Below are positions 1 to 6,673 of a stretch of DNA of 8,375 bases, one piece after another. A program made the translations under genes and the position numbers. The DNA is taken from contig SBFZ01000110.1 of the NCBI GenBank assembly GCA_006227095.1, positions 1 to 8,375 on the forward strand, read 5' to 3'. The stretch's first letter is position 1. Every line of letters starts with the position of its first letter. A model generated the notes under the pieces. It worked only from the letters and a program-made list of their open reading frames with translations, was not told where the DNA came from and did no database searches. The DNA comes from Bacteroidota bacterium (GTDB lineage Bacteria > Bacteroidota > Bacteroidia > Bacteroidales > VadinHA17).

Positions 1-233
1 ATCCCACCGAAAACCCCGGGATGGAGTGTCTTGACCCTGCCCCCCAGAATGGAAGGATAGGTTGTGATATCTTCCACCTTACCTGCAGGAATACCCGCGG
101 CTGTGATAAAATCCCATGAACCCCCGGTGGAGATGATGGTGACACCCAGCTCACTTAGTTTTTTAACAATGGCTTCAAGACCATCCTTATAATAAACTGA
201 AATAAAGGCACTCTTTATTTTTATATCACTCAT
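1..233 (-). CDS. purH: PurH, bifunctional AICAR transformylase/IMP cyclohydrolase (N-terminal part, cut by window edge)
   Basis: PurH carries out the last two steps of IMP synthesis in the cytoplasm: formylation of AICAR by a C-terminal domain and ring closure by an N-terminal MGS-like domain. Only the first 77 codons are visible. The protein starts MSDIKIKSAFISVYYKDGLE. It then has the STGG element (about residues 39-42) and the strongly conserved ILGGRVKTLHPGVFGG stretch (about residues 62-77), which is diagnostic of the IMP cyclohydrolase domain. The ATG at 231-233 is the natural start because homologues begin a few residues before the first beta strand. The full protein is normally a little over 500 residues, so most of it, including the whole transformylase domain, lies beyond base 1. 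The gene diverges from the ABC permease gene across a 160-base AT-rich gap. I see no clear Shine-Dalgarno sequence. The family assignment is firm from the motif; nothing odd is visible. Confidence 0.95.
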   Translation of the reverse strand, partial: MSDIKIKSAFISVYYKDGLEAIVKKLSELGVTIISTGGSWDFITAAGIPAGKVEDITTYPSILGGRVKTLHPGVFGG

Positions 234-342
234 CACCAATAAATTAGATTAAAGATACGAAGGCGGAAGCAATCGGATAAAAATAGATATTTTTTTTGAT
301 TGGCAATGTTTGTCAAATAATTGAATTGATGATTTATCGGGG

Positions 343-374
343 TTGTATGAATGTTTCCTAAATGACTATCTTTG
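343..374 (+). promoter_or_regulatory. Predicted Bacteroidota-type promoter for the ABC permease gene
   Basis: A TATCTTTG box at 367-374 matches the Bacteroidota -7 consensus TAnnTTTG exactly. A TTG at 343-345 lies 21 bases upstream, an acceptable position for the -33 element. Transcription would begin near 380, leaving only about a dozen bases before the ATG at 394. The surrounding region is AT-rich, as expected. This is a motif match only. Confidence 0.55.
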
Positions 375-393
375 ATCGGAAAAAAACGGGGTT

Positions 394-1641
394 ATGTGGT
401 TAAAAATGTTCAGGGAGAGCTTTCTGTTCGCCTTCAGTTCCGTTGCGGTGAACAAGCTTCGGACTTTCCTCTCGCTTTTCGGTATCACAATCGGGATTGT
501 CTCAATAATTTCTGTTTTCACCGTATTTGACTGGATGGAGAGCAGCATAAAGGAGAGCATTGCCACCCTGGGTGACAATACAATCTATGTCGAGAAATGG
601 CCATGGACTCCCGATGCCAATATCAAGTGGTGGGATATGATACGGTGGCCGCCCCCTTCAGTTGACGACTATGAAGCAATAGTAAAGAGATCAGTATCCA
701 CTGAAGCCGTGTGTTATACGGTGGGTTCAGGAGAGGCTGTGAAATACCGGGGAAACGTGGCCAGTGAGACATTCGTGCTTGCCGCCACACACGGATTTGA
801 GAATGTAAGGTCTTTTGAGATTGAGAAAGGGCGCTACTTCACCCAGAATGAATCATCATCCGGCAAACCGGTGGCAATCATCGGATATGAAGTTGCCAGC
901 AAGCTTTTTGACAACGTGGAACCGGTGGGCAAGGAGATAACCATTGACAGGTACAAGGCACAGGTAATAGGAGTATTCAAAAAGGAAGGAAAAGGTGGCC
1001 TTAGTGACAACGGCATGGATGAGATCGTGCTTGTGCCGCTCGACTTCAGCCGGCAGTTCGTCAATTTCCGTAATCCATTCCTGAATTCTGATATAATGAT
1101 CAGGGGGAAGGATGGAGTATCGGTTCAGCAGTTGTCTGATGAAGTGGTAATGATACTCCGTGCTGCCAGGCGCATCGGCCCCGGGAAGGAAAACAACTTC
1201 TCTATCAACCAGGCCAGCCAGATAACCAGCACCCTTGAACCGGTCTTCAGAGGCATCAACATTGCAGGCTGGATCATAGGTGGATTCTCAATACTCGTGG
1301 GCGGATTCGGCATAGCCAATATTATGTTCGTCTCCGTACGTGAACGTACCAGCATCATCGGAATACAGATGGCCCTGGGAGCCAAGCGGAGGTGGATTCT
1401 CATGCAATTCCTCACTGAATCGGTTTTGCTTTCGGTTACCGGTGGGATACTCGGCCTCCTGATGGTATTTATAGGTACACTCTTTGTAAATTACTTCTTC
1501 ACCCTCGGCATGCACCTGACAGCCGGGAATATCACCCTGGCCATTTTCATTTCGGGTACCATAGGTATCATTGCCGGCTTTGCCCCTGCATCGGCCGCCT
1601 CCAGGATGAACCCGGTTGAGGCAATAGGCTATTCTTTCTGA
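394..1641 (+). CDS. ABC transporter permease, MacB/FtsX type (415 aa)
   Basis: This is an inner-membrane permease of the MacB/LolC/FtsX fold, which needs a separate ATP-binding subunit. Members export peptides, lipids or lipoproteins, or transmit mechanical force across the envelope; the substrate here cannot be told. The layout is classical. A first membrane helix lies at about residues 24-46. A periplasmic MacB_PCD-like domain spans about 47-285. Three further helices lie at about 289-313, 338-367 and 379-400. Between helices 2 and 3 is the cytoplasmic segment SVRERTSIIGIQMALGAKRR (314-333), the coupling motif of this family. The C-terminus has the usual PASAASRMNPVEAIGY ending. The length is normal. 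The ATG at 394 closely follows a predicted promoter; a second ATG at codon 5 is possible. No ATPase, membrane-fusion protein or sister permease gene is adjacent: purH diverges on one side and ksgA converges on the other. Family is firm; the partner and role are unknown. Confidence 0.9.
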   Translation: MWLKMFRESFLFAFSSVAVNKLRTFLSLFGITIGIVSIISVFTVFDWMESSIKESIATLGDNTIYVEKWPWTPDANIKWWDMIRWPPPSVDDYEAIVKRSVSTEAVCYTVGSGEAVKYRGNVASETFVLAATHGFENVRSFEIEKGRYFTQNESSSGKPVAIIGYEVASKLFDNVEPVGKEITIDRYKAQVIGVFKKEGKGGLSDNGMDEIVLVPLDFSRQFVNFRNPFLNSDIMIRGKDGVSVQQLSDEVVMILRAARRIGPGKENNFSINQASQITSTLEPVFRGINIAGWIIGGFSILVGGFGIANIMFVSVRERTSIIGIQMALGAKRRWILMQFLTESVLLSVTGGILGLLMVFIGTLFVNYFFTLGMHLTAGNITLAIFISGTIGIIAGFAPASAASRMNPVEAIGYSF

Positions 1642-1728
1642 CCTGCAGCATTTCCGGTATCCTCAGCCCCTGATTCTGCCCTATTTTTCAAGGTATTCCG
1701 TTACCGGCGACAACCGGCCGTCAGGCCC

Positions 1729-1805
1729 TGGTACCGGTCATTTCCTGTTGGCAGCAACCCAATTTGTGGTACCGGTCATTTCCTGTTGGCGGCAACCCAG
1801 TTTGT
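1729..1805. repeat. 38-bp tandem direct repeat covering the 3' end of ksgA
   Basis: Two directly abutting copies, 1730-1767 and 1768-1805, match at 36 of 38 positions; the only differences are at 1753/1791 and 1762/1800 (A versus G on the plus strand). The copy at 1768-1805 encodes the last nine residues of KsgA (TNWVAANRK) plus its TGA stop. The other copy lies downstream of the stop and repeats the same codons and stop as an untranslated duplicate. Because 38 is not a multiple of three, the two copies are in different frames. In the KsgA sense, both differences are silent third-position changes (GCC/GCT and AAC/AAT). Confidence 0.95.
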
Positions 1806-2552
1806 CAGCTCCGTAAACTGGCTGACCGAGAGCTGCTCTGCCCTCAGGGAGAGCAGCGGCATCTCCCCTGCATCGGGCTGTACCAGCTCCCTGACCGGGT
1901 TCCGGATCATCTTGCGGCGCTGGTTGAAGCAACGCTTTACCACAGCCACAAACAGTCTTTCATCGCATCCCAGCCGTTCAACATTGTTGCGGGTAAGCCT
2001 TATCACTGCCGATTTTACCTTCGGGGGCGGAGAGAAGACATGCTCACTGACGGTGAAGAGGTATTCCATGTCAAACCATGCGCCCAGAAGTACACTGAGT
2101 ATCCCGTAAACCCTGCTGCCGGGTCCTGAACAGATACGTTCGGCAACCTCTTTCTGAACCATCCCGACTACCTCTGTCACCAGGTGACGGTTCTCAAGAA
2201 TCTTGAAAAATATCTGACTTGAGATATTGTACGGGAAATTCCCGATAACTGCAATTCTGCCTCCAAGTGGCTGCAGGTCAAGAGTAAGAAAATCGCCCTC
2301 AATGATCTCGGTCTGTGCATCCAGGTTTTGCTTCAGATAATCGACTGACTCGCGGTCCAGTTCCACCACCCTGAAGGCAGGGAGATTCCTTTCAGCCAGG
2401 AAACCGGTCAGCACACCCATTCCGGGTCCGACCTCGATAACAGTATCGCAGCCCTCCGCCTTCAATGCGTCAACAATTGCCGCAGCAATCCGCCTGTCCT
2501 TCAGGAAATGCTGTCCCAGGTGCTTCTTGGCCCTTACTTTATCAGTTCCCAT
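1776..2552 (-). CDS. rsmA: KsgA/RsmA, 16S rRNA (adenine-N6,N6)-dimethyltransferase
   Basis: This enzyme transfers four methyl groups from S-adenosylmethionine to two adjacent adenines in the 3'-terminal hairpin of 16S rRNA during late 30S subunit assembly. Its 258 residues are normal for the family. The N-terminus carries the typical KKHLGQHFLKD (9-19). SAM-binding motif I is EVGPGMGVLT (40-49), followed by the acidic VELD (63-66) and GDFL (86-89). The catalytic motif IV is NFPYNIS (105-111), a variant of the common NLPYNIS. FSPPPKVKSAVIRL (173-186) and the C-terminal helical rRNA-binding domain complete the protein. The ATG at 2550-2552 lies inside the last codons of the upstream ABC gene, giving a 19-base overlap in another frame and suggesting translational coupling. 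The extreme 3' end has been tandemly duplicated, but the reading frame ends normally at the TGA at 1776-1778. No convincing terminator follows it. Confidence 0.96.
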   Translation of the reverse strand: MGTDKVRAKKHLGQHFLKDRRIAAAIVDALKAEGCDTVIEVGPGMGVLTGFLAERNLPAFRVVELDRESVDYLKQNLDAQTEIIEGDFLTLDLQPLGGRIAVIGNFPYNISSQIFFKILENRHLVTEVVGMVQKEVAERICSGPGSRVYGILSVLLGAWFDMEYLFTVSEHVFSPPPKVKSAVIRLTRNNVERLGCDERLFVAVVKRCFNQRRKMIRNPVRELVQPDAGEMPLLSLRAEQLSVSQFTELTNWVAANRK

Positions 2553-5500
2553 GGAGGTACCAGTCTCTCAGATCCGAACCCGGGTATATTAATCCTCTCC
2601 AGCAGGTTCAGTAAAAGTTTGAGCACATTGTAATAGAGTGTAACAAAGAGGAGGACGTTCATAAGCCATATGACCAGCATATTGAACCAGAGGGTACCTA
2701 TCTTGACGTTGCCAATGAGTTTGTACGGAGCATAAAAATGTGCCCTGCCAATCCGCGAATCAGGCATCATCAGTACAGGGTCTGATTTCTGGATGATCCG
2801 CTGGTCAGTTTCATAAATCTTTTTCTGCACCGTACGGTTCAGCACTATGTCAGCCATGTCATTGTTGTGTGTTGCAGTGCGAAGGCTGACAAGCTGCTCC
2901 TGGCCTATCGATGCCACAAGGTTACGGGTGATGCTGTCCTTTACTGCCGTCTGCTGGAGGTACTTGCGGCGGATTCTCTTTTGCAGTGAATCAAGGTAAT
3001 CATTGACAATATACGAGGCATCTGATGTGAAGGGCTCCCTCTTAATCACCCTCATGGCCTGGGCGGGATCAGACCCTGTTTCGGCACTCAGCTCGCTTAT
3101 ATGCCTTTCGAGCTTCACGAGGTTATTCCTGTAAATATCTTCATACTCCGGTTTGCCTGCGGTGAAGGCACACTCATTGCTTTTCCGCTTCAGCTCGGGA
3201 ACCAGGAAGGCCGATTGCCAGTCATAACGGCTGATCATCATCTCTGTCCCGAAATAGGGTTTCATGTACCTGTTTGACCGGAACTGCTCCACAGCCATGG
3301 CCTCATAGGCCCACCTTGTGGTCATGACATCACCTATGACGGGTACGTATACCTTTCTCGTAAGTGAATGATGAAGGTCATCAAACCTGATCATTGCTCC
3401 CCCAAGAAGCAGCTGGGGAACAAGCACCAGCGGTATAAGTATATAGATGCTTATCACTGACTTCATCCCGGCAGAAATGTTCAGTCCCACCATGTTCCCG
3501 AAACATGATGTGGTGAAGAGTATAAGCCAGTGACGCCACATCATCCCCTCCACCTCAAGTATCTGATGTGAGATGACAACATACATCAGCGTCTGCACCG
3601 CCGACAGCCCGAACAAAAAGGTAAACTTTGAGAAGAGATAGCTTGAGCGGCTTATGTTAAGATACTTCTCACGCTCCAGTATCCTGTTGTCCCTGAATAT
3701 CTCCTCGGCACTGACAGTCAGTCCCAGGAAAAGAGCCACAATGACGCTCATGAAAAGGAATACAGGATAGCTCTTGTTGTCTGAGAAAAGGTAAACCCCG
3801 TCAGACATGTATTTTGAGACAAAGGCCAGGATGAATGCCAGCAGGGGCGGTTCAAGCAGGTTGATTACCATGTACTGCTTGTCGGCATATTTTCTTACCA
3901 GGTTTCTCTTTACAAATGTACCAACCTGGTTCCGTCTTTTCGGAATCTTGAAGTTGCTGGCCGGCAGTGGTTTCATTTCGGGTCTGCCGGAGAGGGTTGG
4001 TTCCATCTTTTGCCGGTACCGGTGATACCACTCCACCGGTGACACCTGTCGTTCCTGCCCTTTGCGGCCGTCAGGGTCAACTACCTTCGCCTCAACAATC
4101 TCAAGTATCTCGTCAGTCTCCACATTTCCACAGGTGGGGCATTCACTTTCTGCGGCGTTGGCCTGGGAGGTTTCGGTCTTGAAATATACAATGGCATCAA
4201 CGGGGTCGCCGTCATAGATCATATAGCCGCCACGGTCAAGCACCCACAGCCTGTCAAACATCTTCAGTATGTCTGACGAGGGCTGGTGTATGATTACAAA
4301 CACCAGTTTGCCGTTGATGGCCTGATCCTTGAGCAGCTCCATCACGTTCCCCGAGTCATGCGATGCCAGACCGGAAATGGGCTCGTCGGCAAAGAGTACT
4401 GCCGGTTCGCGCATCAGCACAAGCCCGATGTTCAGCCTCTTACGCTGACCCCCGCTGATCTTCTTGTTCAGCGGGTCTCCCACCATCATGTCACGATATT
4501 CATAGAGGTCAAGCTGTCTGAGTACAGAGACAACCACTTCGTTAAGCTTCTCCTCGTCATAATCGCCGAAGGTGAGACGGGCATTATAATAAAGGTTCTC
4601 GTAAACTGTCAGCTCCTCTATCAGGAGATCATCCTGGGGGACATAACCAATGAGACCGGTAAGCTCCTCCTGCTCATTGTGAAGGTCATAGCCATTTATA
4701 TAGACAGCTCCGTTCTCAGGGTTGAGCTTGCCATTAAGAATATTCAGGAGTGTGCTCTTTCCCACACCGCTGCCACCCATGATTCCTACCAGGTTACCCG
4801 ACTTGACACTGAAGCTCATGGGTTGTACGCCGTTGTCAGACCCCTTGAAGTGATATTCAAGGTTGTGACCTTCAAAGACGATATCCTCAACGAAATTGGC
4901 CCGAACAAACTTCCTGAAGATGGCGGTGTAGTAGAGCGGTGCTATCCCCTGTGCACGGATGTTTACTCCCGGCTCCAGCAGGTATGGCCTTAGCGGTACA
5001 ACATTCCGGCCCTTGAAGTGAAGCTGCATCTTCCCCTCATACATGAAGAGAATATGTCCGGTGCTTTCCACATAAAGAACATAGATGGTGCCCCTGAGGC
5101 CCCTGGAGACCATATGATGCCATTCGTGATAGTTGGCATATTTCGAGGAGGCTTCACCAATGTTGTTCTCCCCCTCGATTGCAAGAAAGGCATCAGGCGC
5201 TATACGGTCAAACTTCATCCCGAGCATGAACGCCTGGGCATTCGTCTTTTCTTCACGGGAGATGTTGAAGGTACGGGCTACAATGTCAATTATTGACGAC
5301 TCCTGCTCGGAGATGGTTCCGTCCTCAAAGACGAACTCGAGAAGTTGCAGGAACACGATCATCCGTTCCTCAATGAAGAGCCCCTTCTTGATCTGTCTGC
5401 AAATGTTGGTAATCTGGAAAGTGATCAGCGAGTCCTCGTCAGACAGCTCACCTTCTTCCACCGCCTTGAGCTCACGCTCATAGAAATGGAGATTGTTTTC

Positions 5501-5656
5501 ATAGAGCTTGAAATACTCCTCCTCGAGCTCCTGGTTTAGATACCTGCGAAGGTAACTGCGAAGGATCTTCTTGCCTCTCGACGTAACCCCGGCGGGGTTT
5601 ACAGTAGAGATAATGGCAAAGATATGTATCAGCGCATGTAATACTGATTCCCTCAT
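2534..5656 (-). CDS. ABCG-like fused ATPase/permease with TerB-like N-terminus and very large extracytoplasmic loop (1040 aa)
   Basis: This is an inner-membrane ABC transporter half-molecule with the ATPase before the membrane domain, as in ABCG proteins; the substrate is unknown. Numbering starts from the ATG at 5654-5656. A mostly helical region resembling TerB lies at about 79-148, including the phrase FEDGTISEQESSIIDIVA. A beta-rich stretch I do not recognise spans about 155-255. The ATPase has Walker A GGSGVGKST (294-302), Q-loop Gln341, signature ISGGQRKRLNIG (400-411), Walker B VLFADEP (420-426) and switch His457. The linker holds CPTCG (506-510). Hydrophobic helices lie at about 598-616, 628-649, 674-697, 708-728, 735-753 and 989-1009. 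The loop between the last two is about 230 residues, charged and partly coiled-coil-like. The longest open frame starts with TTG at 5677, but that codon is inside a terminator hairpin, so I prefer the ATG. The gene lies downstream of a lipoprotein gene and overlaps ksgA by 19 bases. Confidence 0.88.
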   Translation of the reverse strand: MRESVLHALIHIFAIISTVNPAGVTSRGKKILRSYLRRYLNQELEEEYFKLYENNLHFYERELKAVEEGELSDEDSLITFQITNICRQIKKGLFIEERMIVFLQLLEFVFEDGTISEQESSIIDIVARTFNISREEKTNAQAFMLGMKFDRIAPDAFLAIEGENNIGEASSKYANYHEWHHMVSRGLRGTIYVLYVESTGHILFMYEGKMQLHFKGRNVVPLRPYLLEPGVNIRAQGIAPLYYTAIFRKFVRANFVEDIVFEGHNLEYHFKGSDNGVQPMSFSVKSGNLVGIMGGSGVGKSTLLNILNGKLNPENGAVYINGYDLHNEQEELTGLIGYVPQDDLLIEELTVYENLYYNARLTFGDYDEEKLNEVVVSVLRQLDLYEYRDMMVGDPLNKKISGGQRKRLNIGLVLMREPAVLFADEPISGLASHDSGNVMELLKDQAINGKLVFVIIHQPSSDILKMFDRLWVLDRGGYMIYDGDPVDAIVYFKTETSQANAAESECPTCGNVETDEILEIVEAKVVDPDGRKGQERQVSPVEWYHRYRQKMEPTLSGRPEMKPLPASNFKIPKRRNQVGTFVKRNLVRKYADKQYMVINLLEPPLLAFILAFVSKYMSDGVYLFSDNKSYPVFLFMSVIVALFLGLTVSAEEIFRDNRILEREKYLNISRSSYLFSKFTFLFGLSAVQTLMYVVISHQILEVEGMMWRHWLILFTTSCFGNMVGLNISAGMKSVISIYILIPLVLVPQLLLGGAMIRFDDLHHSLTRKVYVPVIGDVMTTRWAYEAMAVEQFRSNRYMKPYFGTEMMISRYDWQSAFLVPELKRKSNECAFTAGKPEYEDIYRNNLVKLERHISELSAETGSDPAQAMRVIKREPFTSDASYIVNDYLDSLQKRIRRKYLQQTAVKDSITRNLVASIGQEQLVSLRTATHNNDMADIVLNRTVQKKIYETDQRIIQKSDPVLMMPDSRIGRAHFYAPYKLIGNVKIGTLWFNMLVIWLMNVLLFVTLYYNVLKLLLNLLERINIPGFGSERLVPPWELIK

Positions 5657-5662
5657 AACCTT

Positions 5663-5694
5663 AAAAAAAGACCGCAATTTTTATTTGCGGTCTT
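5663..5694 (-). terminator. Intrinsic terminator between the lipoprotein gene and the ABC gene
   Basis: Read on the minus strand, AAGACCGCAA and TTGCGGTCTT form a perfect 10-bp stem (5685-5694 with 5668-5677) around a 7-base AT-rich loop. The stem runs straight into a stretch of seven T residues ending at 5663. The hairpin begins 17 bases after the lipoprotein stop codon (5712-5714). The T-run ends six bases before the ABC start codon. Its polarity fits termination of the minus-strand lipoprotein transcript only; on the plus strand no T-run directly follows the stem. Some read-through may feed the ABC and ksgA genes. Confidence 0.85.
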
Positions 5695-5711
5695 CCGGTA
5701 TCTTGTTGTTT

Positions 5712-6533
5712 TTACTTTACCAGTTCCGACCTGACCGAGTTAACGGCCTTTTTCAGGTTTTCGATATCCTCCATGGTGAGGCTTGTGCCTATATTTGCGT
5801 ATACATCACGTATCGGCTGCATCGATGCAAGAATACGTCCGACAAGCGGGTCTGCATTAAGCGGGGAAGCCAGCTCCTCGAAGAGTTCAAACGACTTCTT
5901 CTGGTCAAGCAGTACCGATTCAAACCCTGAAAGATGGGCACCTGACTCGGAGACTGACATGGTAAGATACATACCTTCAACCCATGCACCACCTACCATC
6001 AGCACCGCAAGATTGGCCTGGCCTGCATCAACCATATATGAATAGGTGCGGTCAAATGCATCGGTAAGTATTGTAACCAGCGTGTCCCTGTTGTCAAAAT
6101 TCGCCTTGATCCTGTCATAGAGAGACTCGTCATAGATCTTTGAGAGGTTCTGCTCAAGGGCAAGAGTGCGTATGGATGCGAGATAGTCAATTACATCCTG
6201 CTGCATGTTGTAGAGAGTTGCATAGCTGAGGTCAGCCCCGTAAACACCCAGATTGACCGAACGGTTGTAGCTCTCAACATAGTTGCGGGCATTGGCAGGA
6301 GGATTGGTGGCACCGAGAATGTATCCAAGATCCATGTCGGTGAGCTTCTTGATCACCTCTGCCGAGGTGGGAAGAGGATAAACATTCTCCTCTATCTGCT
6401 GCTCAAGGGCTTCGAGCTGAACTGCATTCATCTCCTTCTGTTTCCTTGATTCACCCCTGTTCTTGCAGGCGGATGCACCGGCAACTGTTATAATCAATAC
6501 AGCAACCAGGATTTTTGTGAAAGTCTTTTTCAT
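5712..6533 (-). CDS. Predicted lipoprotein of unknown function (273 aa)
   Basis: The N-terminus has a lysine-rich start (MKKTFTK), a hydrophobic core (residues 8-19) and a likely lipobox, ASAC, with Cys23 as the lipidated residue. This predicts export and anchoring in an envelope membrane. The residues after Cys23 (KNRGESRK) are basic rather than acidic, so the surface-export signal seen in many Bacteroidota lipoproteins is not evident; a periplasm-facing location is more likely. The mature protein is largely helical, with a glutamate- and glutamine-rich segment near 39-50. Two conserved-looking blocks stand out: GVYGADLSY (96-104) and GGAWVEGMYL (181-190). I recall similar blocks in unnamed Bacteroidota proteins but know no function. 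There are no enzyme motifs and no cysteine other than Cys23. The ATG at 6531-6533 is the only sensible start because the signal peptide begins there. The gene precedes the ABCG-like gene on the same strand, separated by a terminator, so it could be an accessory component; that is inference from position alone. Confidence 0.8.
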   Translation of the reverse strand: MKKTFTKILVAVLIITVAGASACKNRGESRKQKEMNAVQLEALEQQIEENVYPLPTSAEVIKKLTDMDLGYILGATNPPANARNYVESYNRSVNLGVYGADLSYATLYNMQQDVIDYLASIRTLALEQNLSKIYDESLYDRIKANFDNRDTLVTILTDAFDRTYSYMVDAGQANLAVLMVGGAWVEGMYLTMSVSESGAHLSGFESVLLDQKKSFELFEELASPLNADPLVGRILASMQPIRDVYANIGTSLTMEDIENLKKAVNSVRSELVK

Positions 6534-6628
6534 ATAACTGATGTTTGGTACTTGTGTTTTGGCTATGTAAAAATAAGACTTTTTGAGAATACTGCCGGAA
6601 TAATATCTGAAGAATAATTAAAGAGTGT

Positions 6629-6658
6629 TGTTTACCCGGGCCTCATGCCATGTAAACA
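6629..6658. promoter_or_regulatory. Inverted repeat, possible operator, in the divergent intergenic region
   Basis: TGTTTAC (6629-6635) and GTAAACA (6652-6658) form a perfect 7-bp inverted repeat with a 16-base spacer, so the half-site centres are 23 bases (about two helical turns) apart. It lies just upstream of the predicted promoter of the PLP-enzyme gene and could bind a dimeric regulator. A match of this size could arise by chance in a region of this length, and no known operator is recognised. Confidence 0.25.
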
Positions 6659-6673
6659 GCATCCGGCACAAGG

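Noticed and set aside
234..300. A minus-strand TATCTTTA at 250-257 as a purH promoter
   Set aside because: It matches seven of eight -7 positions, but no TTG lies at the right distance upstream; the nearest is about 12 bases away. Too weak to list.
1642..1729. A bidirectional terminator between the convergent permease and ksgA genes
   Set aside because: Only 4-bp GC-rich palindromes (such as TCAG-CCC-CTGA and repeated CCGG) are visible, without a T-run next to a stem in either direction.
1764..2129. Plus-strand open frames overlapping the ksgA C-terminal half
   Set aside because: They are antisense to conserved KsgA sequence and start in the 38-bp repeat; nothing supports translation.
4011..4048. 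A short direct repeat containing ACCGGTGA-ACC within the ABC gene, resembling the GGTACCGGT start of the ksgA repeat
   Set aside because: It is explained by the codons for a Ser-Pro-Val and His-Arg-Tyr-Arg stretch in the linker; the shared bases with the ksgA repeat are too few to mean a repeat family.
4286..4993. A 235-codon open frame on the plus strand, antisense to the ABC gene
   Set aside because: It lies entirely opposite the ATPase domain, whose motifs are intact on the minus strand. Its translation shows no recognisable domain and no promoter or ribosome site precedes it. It is a codon-bias shadow.
6540..6600. A minus-strand TATTTTTA at 6568-6575 as the lipoprotein promoter
   Set aside because: It is a seven-of-eight -7 match without a TTG-type -33 element in range, in an AT-rich stretch where such matches are common.
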